The position numbers and the translations under genes were made by a program. Shown here piece by piece: positions 1 through 8,137 of a stretch of 64,000 bases of DNA; the first letter of the stretch is position 1, and every line of letters starts with the position of its first letter. The notes below the pieces were generated by a model that had not been told where the DNA came from, did not search any database, and worked only from the letters and a program-made list of their open reading frames with translations. This DNA is from Sandarakinorhabdus sp. AAP62 (GTDB lineage: Bacteria; Pseudomonadota; Alphaproteobacteria; Sphingomonadales; Sphingomonadaceae). Where the stretch lies: NCBI RefSeq assembly GCF_000331225.1, contig NZ_ANFY01000003.1:62001-126000 (forward strand), read 5' to 3'.

Positions 1-1203
1 GCAGCCCACCACGTGCTGGGCCAGCACATCGAGCGCGCCGGGGCGGAAGCCATCGGGATCAAGCTCGCCGGCTTGCACCGCATCGCGCGCCGCGAGTGCC
101 TCCAGATATTCGAAGCGGTTGCCCGGCACGATCAGGCAGCGGCTGGCTTCGTCCATGCGGTGGTTGGCGCGTCCGGTGCGTTGCAGCAGCCGCGATGCCC
201 CCTTGGGCGCGCCCATCTGGATGACGAGATCAACATCGCCCCAGTCCAGCCCGAGATCGAGGCTGGCGGTCGCCACGATGGCGCGCAATTTGCCGGCGGC
301 CATCGCCGCTTCCACCTTGCGGCGGGCTTCGGGGGCGAGGCTGCCATGGTGGATTCCGATGGGCAGGGCGTTGTCATTCTCCGCCCACAGGTCGCGGAAG
401 ACGAGTTCAGCGACGGCGCGGGTGTTGACGAAGACGATGGCCAGTCGCGCCGCCTCGATGCGGCGCATGACGGCGCGGGCCGCCCAGCGGCCATTGTGAC
501 CGCCCCAGGGGATGCGATCGTCGATGACGAGGATATCGATGGCCGGATCGGCGCCACCTTCCGCCACCACGATCTCCACCTGGGTCGCGTCGGCGTCGGG
601 TGCCAGCCAGCCGGCCCAGCTTTCCGGATCGGCGATGGTGGCGGACAGGCCGACGCGCTGCAGCGCCGGTGCCAGCCGCTGCAGGCGGGCGAGGCACAGC
701 ATCAACTGGTCGCCGCGCTTGGTGGTGCCAAAGGCGTGGACTTCATCGATGATGACACGCTTTACCCCGGCCATCATCGCGGCGGCTTCGGGGCTGGAGA
801 GGAGATTGGCCAGGCTTTCCGGGGTCGTGAGCAATATGTGCGGCGGCTGTTCCTTCTGCCGCGCCTTGCGGGCGGCTGGCGTATCCCCGGTGCGGGTTTC
901 CACCCTGATATCCAGCCCCATCTCGGCCACCGGCGTGAGCAGGTTGCGCTGCACGTCCACCGCCAGCGCCTTCAAGGGCGAGATGTAGAGCGTGTGCAGG
1001 CCCTCGGCGGGATTGGTGGCAACATCAGCCAGTGTCGGCAGGAACCCCGCCAGCGTCTTGCCCGCCCCGGTCGGCGCGGTGAGCAGCGCATGGCGACCGC
1101 GTGCCGCGGCGTCCAGCATCGCCTGCTGATGCGCGCGCACCAGCCAGCCGCGCGCGGCAAACCATTGGGCGATGATACGGGGCAGTTGCACGCTGCGACC
1201 CAT
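1..1203 (-). CDS. Ligase-associated DNA DExH-box helicase (Lhr family), 3' end cut by window
   Basis: The minus strand stays open from an ATG at 1203 to the window edge, giving 401 codons of a superfamily 2 helicase. Visible motifs are motif I TAPTGAGKT (about residues 42-50), the DEVH box (153-156), a GLSAT motif III and a motif VI-like QRTGRANHR near residue 365, so both RecA-like lobes are present. The C-terminal Lhr domains lie outside the window. This family usually sits with an ATP-dependent ligase, an MBL exonuclease and the phosphoesterase PdeM in a repair cluster. Here it is divergent from the exonuclease with only 43 bp between the starts. A second in-frame ATG at 1236 is possible but would crowd the divergent gene further. 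The role in DNA repair is inferred from the family. Confidence 0.9.
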   Translation of the reverse strand, partial: MGRSVQLPRIIAQWFAARGWLVRAHQQAMLDAAARGRHALLTAPTGAGKTLAGFLPTLADVATNPAEGLHTLYISPLKALAVDVQRNLLTPVAEMGLDIRVETRTGDTPAARKARQKEQPPHILLTTPESLANLLSSPEAAAMMAGVKRVIIDEVHAFGTTKRGDQLMLCLARLQRLAPALQRVGLSATIADPESWAGWLAPDADATQVEIVVAEGGADPAIDILVIDDRIPWGGHNGRWAARAVMRRIEAARLAIVFVNTRAVAELVFRDLWAENDNALPIGIHHGSLAPEARRKVEAAMAAGKLRAIVATASLDLGLDWGDVDLVIQMGAPKGASRLLQRTGRANHRMDEASRCLIVPGNRFEYLEALAARDAVQAGELDPDGFRPGALDVLAQHVVGC

Positions 1204-1246
1204 GGCAAGGGTGACAGGGGCAGCGCAAGCCGGCATCGTGGCGCGC

Positions 1247-2251
1247 ATGGCAACAACGCCCGATTGGATCACGCCCCGGCCAGAGGGGCTCTATCTGCCC
1301 GGCATTGATGCCTGGGTTGATCCATCGCGGCCGCATCATCGCGCCATCATCACCCACGGCCACGCCGATCATGCCCGCGCTGGCCATGGCAAGGTGCTGG
1401 CCACCGCCGAAACACTGGCGATCATGCACCAGCGTTTCGGCCCGCAGCCGGGCGGGCAGGCATTGGCCTATGGCGAGCGGCTGGCGCTGGGCGATGGGCT
1501 GACGCTGATGCTGCTGCCGGCCGGCCATGTGCTGGGCTCGGCGCAGGTGGTGCTGGAGAAGGGCGGCACGCGCATCATCATATCCGGCGATTACAAGCGG
1601 CGGCCTGATCCGACCTGCGCGGCGTTTGAGCCGCTGCCCTGCGATATCTTCATCACTGAAGCCACCTTCGGCCTGCCGGTGTTCCGCCATCCCGATGCCG
1701 CCGGCGAAGTGGCGAGGCTGCTGGCTGCGCTGGCCGCCAATCCCGATCGCTGCGTGGCGGTGGGCGCCTATGCGCTGGGCAAGGCGCAAAGGCTGATCGC
1801 CGAACTGCGCCGCGCCGGCCATGATGCGCCCATCTATCTGCATGGCGCGATGACGGCCCTGTGCGTGCTCTATGATGCGCACGGCGTGGCGCTGGGCGAT
1901 CTGCGCCCGGTTGGCATGCTGAAGGGCGAGGCCTTGAAGGGCAGCATCATCATCGCGCCGCCCTCGGCGCTGCGCGATGTGTGGAGCCGCCGTCTGCCCG
2001 ATCCGATCACCGCCATGGCTTCAGGCTGGATGCGCGTGCGCCAGCGCGCCGTGCAGAGCGGCATCGAACTGCCGCTGGTGATTTCCGATCACGCCGATTG
2101 GGACGAGCTGACCGCCACCATCACCGAGCTGAACCCCGCCGAAGTCTGGGTCACCCACGGCCGCGAGGAGGCGCTGCTGCACTGGTGCGGCCTCCACCAG
2201 CGCCGGGCGCGAGCCCTGGCGCTGGTGGGGCGCGAAGACGACAGCGATTAG
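1247..2251 (+). CDS. Ligase-associated DNA exonuclease, metallo-beta-lactamase fold
   Basis: A 334-residue protein starting at the ATG just after a purine-poor leader; an upstream in-frame start at 1172 would overlap the helicase gene. The metal-binding motif THGHADHA (about residues 37-44) and later H/D ligands such as ISGDYK and ISDHADWDE match the beta-CASP/SNM1-like exonuclease of the ligase-associated repair cluster. It probably trims DNA ends for an ATP-dependent ligase. It is head-to-head with the helicase and convergent with a PEP-CTERM gene, its TAG overlapping that gene's TAA. The ligase normally found beside it is not on this side, so it is either left of the window or elsewhere. 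Confidence 0.9.
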   Translation: MATTPDWITPRPEGLYLPGIDAWVDPSRPHHRAIITHGHADHARAGHGKVLATAETLAIMHQRFGPQPGGQALAYGERLALGDGLTLMLLPAGHVLGSAQVVLEKGGTRIIISGDYKRRPDPTCAAFEPLPCDIFITEATFGLPVFRHPDAAGEVARLLAALAANPDRCVAVGAYALGKAQRLIAELRRAGHDAPIYLHGAMTALCVLYDAHGVALGDLRPVGMLKGEALKGSIIIAPPSALRDVWSRRLPDPITAMASGWMRVRQRAVQSGIELPLVISDHADWDELTATITELNPAEVWVTHGREEALLHWCGLHQRRARALALVGREDDSD

Positions 2252-2874
2252 GCGGCGACGGCCACCCGGCGGCGGCGCGCCACGGCACCCACCAGGCCAA
2301 AGCCGGCAATCAGCATGGCCCAGCTTGCCGGTTCCGGCACGGCTCCGGTGGCATCACTGAACTGGAAATTGGGGCCAAAGCGGCCGCCGCTGTTGGCAGT
2401 AACGATGCTGGGAAAGGCAAAGCCAGAAGCATTGGACGAGCGAGCGCTGCCCAGGAAGCTGATACCGGCGGCCAAGGTGAGGCTGCCAACCGACGAGGTG
2501 TAATTGTCCCCGTCTCCGGTGAGGTCGCGACCACCGATGAAATAATCCCCCGCGGCCAATGTGAAGGGCGAGGCGGCCGCAAAGCGCCAGACGCCATCGG
2601 TCGGCGCACCCGGCGTCACCGTGGTGCTGCCCAAAAGGGTGCCGGTCGACGACCAGATGCCCACCTGGTGACTGGCGGCAAGCCGTTCATTCTGCACCCA
2701 CCAGCCCAGCGCTGTCACCTTGATGGCGCTGGCCGTGCTGAACTTCCAGCCGACGGTTTCGTCGGAGCTGAAGCCGGTGAAGACCGAGCCAGTGGTGAAG
2801 CTGGTCACCGCATTTGTGGCCATCGCTGGCACCGCGACCAGCAGCATCGAAGCGGCCAGAAGAATTTTTCGCAT
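2248..2874 (-). CDS. PEPxxWA-CTERM secreted protein, DUF4082-like
   Basis: A 208-residue exported protein. The start MRKILLAASM is preferred over the longer frame (2922) because it gives a clean Sec signal peptide ending near AMA. The mature part is rich in Ser/Gly/Thr and resembles the DUF4082 beta-sandwich (TVGWKFSTASAIKVTALGWW region). The C-terminus carries the tripartite sorting tail: VPEPASWAMLIAGFGLVG followed by an Arg cluster. This tail is recognised by exosortase-type systems in sphingomonads; no exosortase is in the window. Its stop overlaps that of the convergent exonuclease. Function unknown, likely cell-surface or extracellular matrix. Confidence 0.85.
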   Translation of the reverse strand: MRKILLAASMLLVAVPAMATNAVTSFTTGSVFTGFSSDETVGWKFSTASAIKVTALGWWVQNERLAASHQVGIWSSTGTLLGSTTVTPGAPTDGVWRFAAASPFTLAAGDYFIGGRDLTGDGDNYTSSVGSLTLAAGISFLGSARSSNASGFAFPSIVTANSGGRFGPNFQFSDATGAVPEPASWAMLIAGFGLVGAVARRRRVAVAA

Positions 2875-2995
2875 CACATACCCCCGGAGACTGACAGAAC
2901 AGAACGAATCCGAACTGAACATATTGTTGCCAATTCGTCAACGCATGTCGGTCGGTCTTTGCATGAAGGCGGGCAAGTGGCATGGACCGCACACG

Positions 2996-4042
2996 ATGTT
3001 CACCGCCCTCAAACCCCTGCTGTTCTCGCTCGATCCCGAAGCCGCGCACAATCTGACGCTGGCCGCGCTGAAGGCCGGCCAGGGACTTTCGTTGCTGCCC
3101 GCTGCGGCGGCTGATGATTCGATCCTTGCAACCGAACTGGCCGGCCTGAAGCTGCCCAACCCAATCGGCCTTGCCGCCGGCTTCGACAAGGATGCCGAAG
3201 TGCCCGATGCCATGCTGCGTCTGGGCTTCGGCTTTGTCGAATGCGGCAGCGTCTGCCCGCGCCCGCAGCCGGGCAATGCCAAGCCGCGGCTGTACCGGTT
3301 GGCGGAAGATGAGGCGGTAATCAACCGCTTCGGCTTCAACTCGAAGGGCGTCGAGTTTGCCCATGCAAGGCTGTCGGCGCGGGCTGGCCGGCTCGGCATC
3401 GTCGGCATCAACCTTGGCGCCAACAAGGACAGTGAGGATCGCACCGGCGATTATGTGACCGGTCTGCGCGCGCTGGCGCCACTGGCGTCATACGTCACGG
3501 TCAACATTTCCTCGCCCAACACGCCGGGCCTGCGCGCCCTGCAGGACGGCGCGGCGCTGGCTGATCTGATCGCGCGGGTGATGGAAGCGCGCGGCGGGCT
3601 CGATGTGCCCCAGAAAATACCTGTTTTCGTCAAGGTCGCCCCCGATCAGGGCGAGGAGGACTGGGGCACCATCGCGCGCGCCTGCCTGGATGGCGGGGTG
3701 GATGGCCTGATCGTGTCCAACACCACCATCTCGCGCCCGGCATTGGCCAGCCGCCATGCCGGCGAAACCGGTGGCCTGTCGGGCAAGCCGCTGAAGCTGC
3801 CGGCGCTGGCGGCCCTCAAGCGCTTCCGCCTGGAGACCGGCGGTGCCCTGCCGCTGATTGCGGTGGGCGGCATCGCCAGCGGGCAGGATGCCTATGACCG
3901 AATCCGCGCCGGCGCCAGCGCGGTGCAGCTCTATTCGGCGCTGGTCTATCACGGGCCGGGGCTGGTGACGCGCATCAAGGCCGATCTGGCCGCGCTGCTG
4001 CGCAGGGACGGCTTTGCCAGCGTGGCGGACGCAGTCGGATGA
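2996..4042 (+). CDS. pyrD: Dihydroorotate dehydrogenase (quinone), class 2
   Basis: A 348-residue enzyme of de novo pyrimidine synthesis that oxidises dihydroorotate to orotate with FMN and passes electrons to quinone at the inner membrane. The N-terminal helix pair (LKPLLFSLDPEAAHNLTL) that typifies class 2 is present, followed by GLAAGFDKDAE, the RFGFNSKG segment, the NISSPNTPGLR loop carrying the class 2 catalytic Ser, NTTISRP, and the phosphate-binding LIAVGGIASG. The start at ATG 2996 fits the class 2 N-terminus; longer in-frame starts run back through the promoter region of the divergent PEP-CTERM gene. Its TGA overlaps the ATG of the next gene (ATGA), so the two are probably translationally coupled. 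Confidence 0.95.
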   Translation: MFTALKPLLFSLDPEAAHNLTLAALKAGQGLSLLPAAAADDSILATELAGLKLPNPIGLAAGFDKDAEVPDAMLRLGFGFVECGSVCPRPQPGNAKPRLYRLAEDEAVINRFGFNSKGVEFAHARLSARAGRLGIVGINLGANKDSEDRTGDYVTGLRALAPLASYVTVNISSPNTPGLRALQDGAALADLIARVMEARGGLDVPQKIPVFVKVAPDQGEEDWGTIARACLDGGVDGLIVSNTTISRPALASRHAGETGGLSGKPLKLPALAALKRFRLETGGALPLIAVGGIASGQDAYDRIRAGASAVQLYSALVYHGPGLVTRIKADLAALLRRDGFASVADAVG

Positions 4043-4443
4043 TCGCGCCGCTTTCAGTCGACGCAATTCCGGCCGCGGTGTCGCTGTGGCAGGCGGCCGG
4101 GCTGACGCGACCGTGGAACGATCCGGTGGCCGATGCCAAGCGGGCGCTGGCCGGTCCATCCTCCACCATATTGGCCATTCATGATGGTGATCGCCTGTTG
4201 GGCACGGTGATGGTAGGCCACGATGGCCATCGCGGCTGGGTCTATTATCTGGCGGTGGCCGATGATTGCCGGCGAGCCGGCCATGGCCGCACGCTGATGG
4301 CGGCTGCAATGAACTGGCTGCGCGCAGCGGGGGTGCCCCGGCTAAATCTGATGGTGCGCCACGGCAATGATGCGGTTCTGGGCTTTTATCTGGCGCAGGG
4401 TTTCCGTCAGGCAGAAGTCCACGTGCTGCAGCACGATCTGTGA
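4039..4443 (+). CDS. GNAT N-acetyltransferase, YpeA-like
   Basis: A 134-residue single-domain GNAT protein. The pattern LWxxxGLxRPWNDP near the N-terminus, GTVMVGHDGHRGW in the centre, the acetyl-CoA loop (DDCRRAGHGRTL, about residues 75-86) and GFYLAQGFRQ near the end match the YpeA group of acetyltransferases. The substrate is not known for this group. It overlaps pyrD by 4 bp, suggesting co-translation rather than a pyrimidine role. Confidence 0.85.
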   Translation: MIAPLSVDAIPAAVSLWQAAGLTRPWNDPVADAKRALAGPSSTILAIHDGDRLLGTVMVGHDGHRGWVYYLAVADDCRRAGHGRTLMAAAMNWLRAAGVPRLNLMVRHGNDAVLGFYLAQGFRQAEVHVLQHDL

Positions 4444-4501
4444 CCCGCCCATCGTTTTGGCCACTTTTCAGGCGCGCAAATCGGCCTAAGGTGCAGACCC
4501 C

Positions 4502-6235
4502 ATGAAGACCACGCTTTTCCTCGCCGTCTCCCTGTTTGCCACTGCAGCTGTGGCCCAACCCATCCCCAAGGATGCCGACAGCGGGCCCGTACAGGCCGCC
4601 AGCACGGCCGGCGCCGGGCCGTTCAAGGCGGTGGTGTCAGCCGCCAACCCGATGGCATCAGAAGCCGGCCTGAGCATCCTGAAGCGCGGTGGCAGCGCTG
4701 CCGATGCGGCCATTGCCACCATGCTTGCGCTCACCGTGGTGGAGCCGCAAAGTTCTGGTATCGGCGGCGGCGGCTTCATCGTCTATCAGCCGGCGAACGG
4801 CCCGGTGGGCAGCATCGATGGCCGCGAAAAGGCGCCTGGCGTTGCCAGCCCCAGGCAGTTCCTCGGGCCCGAAGGCAAGCCGATGCCGTTCATGCAGGCG
4901 GCCACGGGCGGGCGCAGCGTGGGCGTGCCGGGCAATGTCGCGCTGGCCGCCGAAGCCCACAGGAAATGGGGCAAGCTGCCCTGGGCCACGCTTTTTGAAC
5001 CGGCGATCAAGCTGGCCGAAGGCTTCACCATCTCGCCCACCATGGCCCGCTTCATCGCCTTCGGGCAGGACAGTCTGAAACAGGCCGGCCCGGAAGGCCG
5101 CGCGCTGTATTTTGACAAGGACGGCGCGCCGTTGAAGGCCGGCACCACCTTCCGCAATGACAAACTCGCCGCCACGCTGCGGCTGATTGCAGCCAAGGGG
5201 GCTGACGCATTCTACAAGGGGCCGATCGCGGCCAGCATCGTGAAAACGGTGAGCACCGCCGACGCAAACCCGACCGCGATGACCCTGGCCGATCTCGCCG
5301 CCTACAAGGCTGAAGTGCGCGCTCCGGTGTGCGGTACCTATCGCCAGTACAAGATCTGCGGCATGGGCCCGCCGTCTTCGGGCGGCACCGGCGTGCTGGC
5401 CATGCTGAAGCAGCTTGAGCGTTTCGACATGAAGGGGTTGGGCAAGGATAACCCGGTGGCCTGGCACCTGTTCGGCGAAAGCCAGCGCCTGGCCTATGCC
5501 GACCGCGAGAAATGGATCGGCGATCCCGGTTTCGTGGCGGTGCCCACCAAGGGCCTGGCCGATCCGGCCTATCTTGCCGCTCGTTCTGCCCTGATCAGTG
5601 CCGGGGAACGCATCGCCAAGGCCGAAGCCGGCATGCCGGCCGGCGCGCCGACGGCGCGGGTGAACGCAGCCGACAATGAAGTGGCCGGCACCACCAATTT
5701 CGCCGTGGCCGACAGCGCCGGCAACATCACCACCTGGACGTCGACGGTGGAAAAGACCTTCGGTTCCGGCCTGGTCGCCGAAGGCTTCGTGCTCAACAAC
5801 GAGTTGACCGATTTCAATTTCGCCCCGGAAGATCAGGGCAAGCTGACCGCCAATCATGTGCAGCCGGGCAAGCGGCCGCGATCGGCAATGTCCCCTACAA
5901 TCGTGTATGATGCGTCAGGCAAGGCGATCCTTGCCATCGGTGCGGCTGGCGGTGTGACCATCGTGGCGCAGGTGACCAAGGCCATCATCGGCGTGCTCGA
6001 TTGGGGGCTGCCGGTGGAGGAGGCCATCGCGCTGCCGCAGCTGATTGCCATCGGCGACCGATTCGCGGTGGAAAAGGGCACGATGCTGGAAACCATGATT
6101 CCGGCGTTCACCGCCATGGGCCACAAGCCGGTGGCAACCGCGCTGCCGCTGAAACTGAATGGGGTGCAGCGCGTGTCGGGTGGCTGGCGCGGCGGGGCTG
6201 ATGCCCGCGGCGAAGGCCGGCCGGCGGGTTATTGA
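4502..6235 (+). CDS. ggt: Gamma-glutamyltransferase
   Basis: A 577-residue periplasmic Ntn-hydrolase that cleaves the gamma-glutamyl bond of glutathione and transfers or hydrolyses it. A Sec signal peptide (MKTTLFLAVSLFATAAVAQ) is followed by the large subunit with NPMASEAGLSILKRGGSAADA and the GIGGGGF motif. The autoprocessing nucleophile is the first Thr of GTTNFAVAD (Thr397), which becomes the N-terminus of the small subunit. Later substrate motifs include SAMSPTIVYD and the C-terminal GGADARGEGRPAGY. Length and order are normal for the family. It lies alone between the GNAT gene and the acyl-CoA synthetase. Confidence 0.95.
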   Translation: MKTTLFLAVSLFATAAVAQPIPKDADSGPVQAASTAGAGPFKAVVSAANPMASEAGLSILKRGGSAADAAIATMLALTVVEPQSSGIGGGGFIVYQPANGPVGSIDGREKAPGVASPRQFLGPEGKPMPFMQAATGGRSVGVPGNVALAAEAHRKWGKLPWATLFEPAIKLAEGFTISPTMARFIAFGQDSLKQAGPEGRALYFDKDGAPLKAGTTFRNDKLAATLRLIAAKGADAFYKGPIAASIVKTVSTADANPTAMTLADLAAYKAEVRAPVCGTYRQYKICGMGPPSSGGTGVLAMLKQLERFDMKGLGKDNPVAWHLFGESQRLAYADREKWIGDPGFVAVPTKGLADPAYLAARSALISAGERIAKAEAGMPAGAPTARVNAADNEVAGTTNFAVADSAGNITTWTSTVEKTFGSGLVAEGFVLNNELTDFNFAPEDQGKLTANHVQPGKRPRSAMSPTIVYDASGKAILAIGAAGGVTIVAQVTKAIIGVLDWGLPVEEAIALPQLIAIGDRFAVEKGTMLETMIPAFTAMGHKPVATALPLKLNGVQRVSGGWRGGADARGEGRPAGY

Positions 6236-6289
6236 CGACAAGAACAGCGGGCGGCCAACGCCCCACAGACACGTCTTTGGGAGAGGACA

Positions 6290-8137
6290 ATGTTGCCGAA
6301 ACTGCCGCCGTTGCGGCCTGCCGCCATTGCCGCGCGCGTCGATGCTGCGCCCAATCTGGTCACGCTGTTTCTTGATCGGGCCGATGAACAACCGGCCGCG
6401 CCCTTCCTGGTCTCCAAGGTGGGCGGCGAATGGCGCACGATCAGCTGGGGCGAAGCGCGCGATATCGTCGCCAGCCTGTCGGCCGCATTGACCGCCGCCG
6501 GCATAAATCGCGGCGATCGCGTGGTGCTGGTGTCCGAAAACCGCCCGGAATGGTGCCTCGCCGATCTCGCCGTGATGGCCGCCGGCGCCATCACCGTGCC
6601 GGCCTACATCACCAACACCGAAGCCGATCACACCCATATCCTGACCAACAGCGGAGCCAGGGCGGCGCTGGTTTCGGGCCCGAAGCTGGCCAAGGCGCTG
6701 CTGCCGGCCGCCATGGCCACCGATAATTGCCGCACCATCATCGCCCTGGAACCGGTGCAGGACGTGCAGGGCCTGGCCATTCACGACTGGAGCAAGCTGA
6801 TCGCCGGCCGCGCAGCCGTACTGGATGAAGACCGCGCCGCCCTGCGCGCCCGCGCCACCATGAAGCGCGAGGACCTGGCCTGCATCATCTACACCAGCGG
6901 CACCGGCGGGCTGCCGCGTGGCGTGCGCCAGCATCATGGTGCCATATTGCGCAACATCGCCGGCGCCATCGCGGTCATCGAACAGGATTTCTTCCCCGGC
7001 GATGTGCCGGGCGAATTGTTCCTGTCGTTCCTGCCGCTGTCCCACAGTTACGAACACACCGCCGGCCAGTACATGCCGATCGGCATGGGCGGGCAGATCG
7101 CCTATGCCGAAGGGCTGGAGAAGCTGGCCAGCAACATCGAGGAGGTGCGCCCCACCTTCATGGTGGTGGTGCCGCGCCTGTTTGAAGTGCTGCGCATGCG
7201 CATCGCCAAGCAGATCGAGAAGCAGGGCGGGCTGGCGATCACATTGCTCAATCAGGCGCTGGGCATCGCCCGCAAGGAAGCCCGCGGCGAGAAATTGTCG
7301 CTGGCGGAGAAACTGATCGATCAGGCGCTGGAGCGCACCATCCGCAAATCCATCCGCGCCAAGTTCGGCGGCCGGCTGCGCGCCATGGTGGCCGGCGGCG
7401 CGCCGCTGAACCCGGAAGTGGGCATTTTCTTCACTGCCATCGGCATCCCGATCCTGCAGGGCTATGGCCAGACGGAAGCCGGCCCGGTGATCAGCTGCAA
7501 CCGCCCGCGCGCCAAGCTGAAGATGCACACGGTCGGCCCGCCGCTGGACCAGGTGGAGGTGAAGATCGCCAGCGACGGCGAGATCCTCGTGCGCGGCGAA
7601 CTGGTGATGGACGGTTACTGGATGAACGATGCCGAGAGCCACAAGGCGCTGAAGGATGGCTGGCTCTACACCGGCGACATCGGCCATCTCGACAAGGATG
7701 GCCATCTCGTCATCACCGATCGCAAGAAGGACATCATCGTCAACGACAAGGGCGATAATGTTGCGCCCCAGCGGGTCGAGGGCATGCTCACCCTGCAGGA
7801 CGAGATTGCCCAGGCCATGGTCTATGGCGATCGCCGGCCCTATCTGGTGGGCGTGGTGGTGCCGGAAGCCGAATGGGCACTGGCCTTCGCCCGCGACAAG
7901 GGCCTGCCAGCCGATCTGCACAAGTTGAAGGACGAGCCGGAATATGTCCGCACCCTTCAGGCCGCCGTCGACCGGGTGAACCAGAAACTGAGCGTGATCG
8001 AGAAGGTGCGCCGGGTGATCATCGCCGATGAGGCGTTCAGCACCGACAATCAGCAACTGACCCCATCACTCAAGATCCGCCGCCATGTGCTGAAGCAGGT
8101 TTACGGCGAGCGGCTGGACAAGCTCTACAAGGATTGA
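6290..8137 (+). CDS. Long-chain acyl-CoA synthetase (AMP-forming)
   Basis: A 615-residue ANL-superfamily enzyme that activates fatty acids to acyl-CoA via an acyl-adenylate. The P-loop-like motif IIYTSGTGGLPRGV (about residues 200-213) replaces the usual TTGxPKG with GGLPRG. Other landmarks are LPLSHSYE, the linker GGAPLNPE, GYGQTEAGP and TGDIGHLDKDGHL with ITDRKKDIIVNDKGDNV. The class resembles the long FadD15/FAA-type synthetases rather than E. coli FadD. A good ribosome site (GGGAGAGGA) lies before the ATG at 6290. The last 13 bp overlap the convergent penicillin-binding protein gene. Confidence 0.92.
   Translation: MLPKLPPLRPAAIAARVDAAPNLVTLFLDRADEQPAAPFLVSKVGGEWRTISWGEARDIVASLSAALTAAGINRGDRVVLVSENRPEWCLADLAVMAAGAITVPAYITNTEADHTHILTNSGARAALVSGPKLAKALLPAAMATDNCRTIIALEPVQDVQGLAIHDWSKLIAGRAAVLDEDRAALRARATMKREDLACIIYTSGTGGLPRGVRQHHGAILRNIAGAIAVIEQDFFPGDVPGELFLSFLPLSHSYEHTAGQYMPIGMGGQIAYAEGLEKLASNIEEVRPTFMVVVPRLFEVLRMRIAKQIEKQGGLAITLLNQALGIARKEARGEKLSLAEKLIDQALERTIRKSIRAKFGGRLRAMVAGGAPLNPEVGIFFTAIGIPILQGYGQTEAGPVISCNRPRAKLKMHTVGPPLDQVEVKIASDGEILVRGELVMDGYWMNDAESHKALKDGWLYTGDIGHLDKDGHLVITDRKKDIIVNDKGDNVAPQRVEGMLTLQDEIAQAMVYGDRRPYLVGVVVPEAEWALAFARDKGLPADLHKLKDEPEYVRTLQAAVDRVNQKLSVIEKVRRVIIADEAFSTDNQQLTPSLKIRRHVLKQVYGERLDKLYKD

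Noticed and set aside
13-1308. A 431-codon plus-strand frame opposite the helicase
   Set aside because: It is the mirror of the helicase gene; the minus strand shows intact helicase motifs and the plus frame encodes only low-complexity Arg/Gly/His-rich sequence.
5915-8056. A 713-codon minus-strand frame
   Set aside because: Antisense shadow of gamma-glutamyltransferase and the acyl-CoA synthetase, caused by high GC at third positions.
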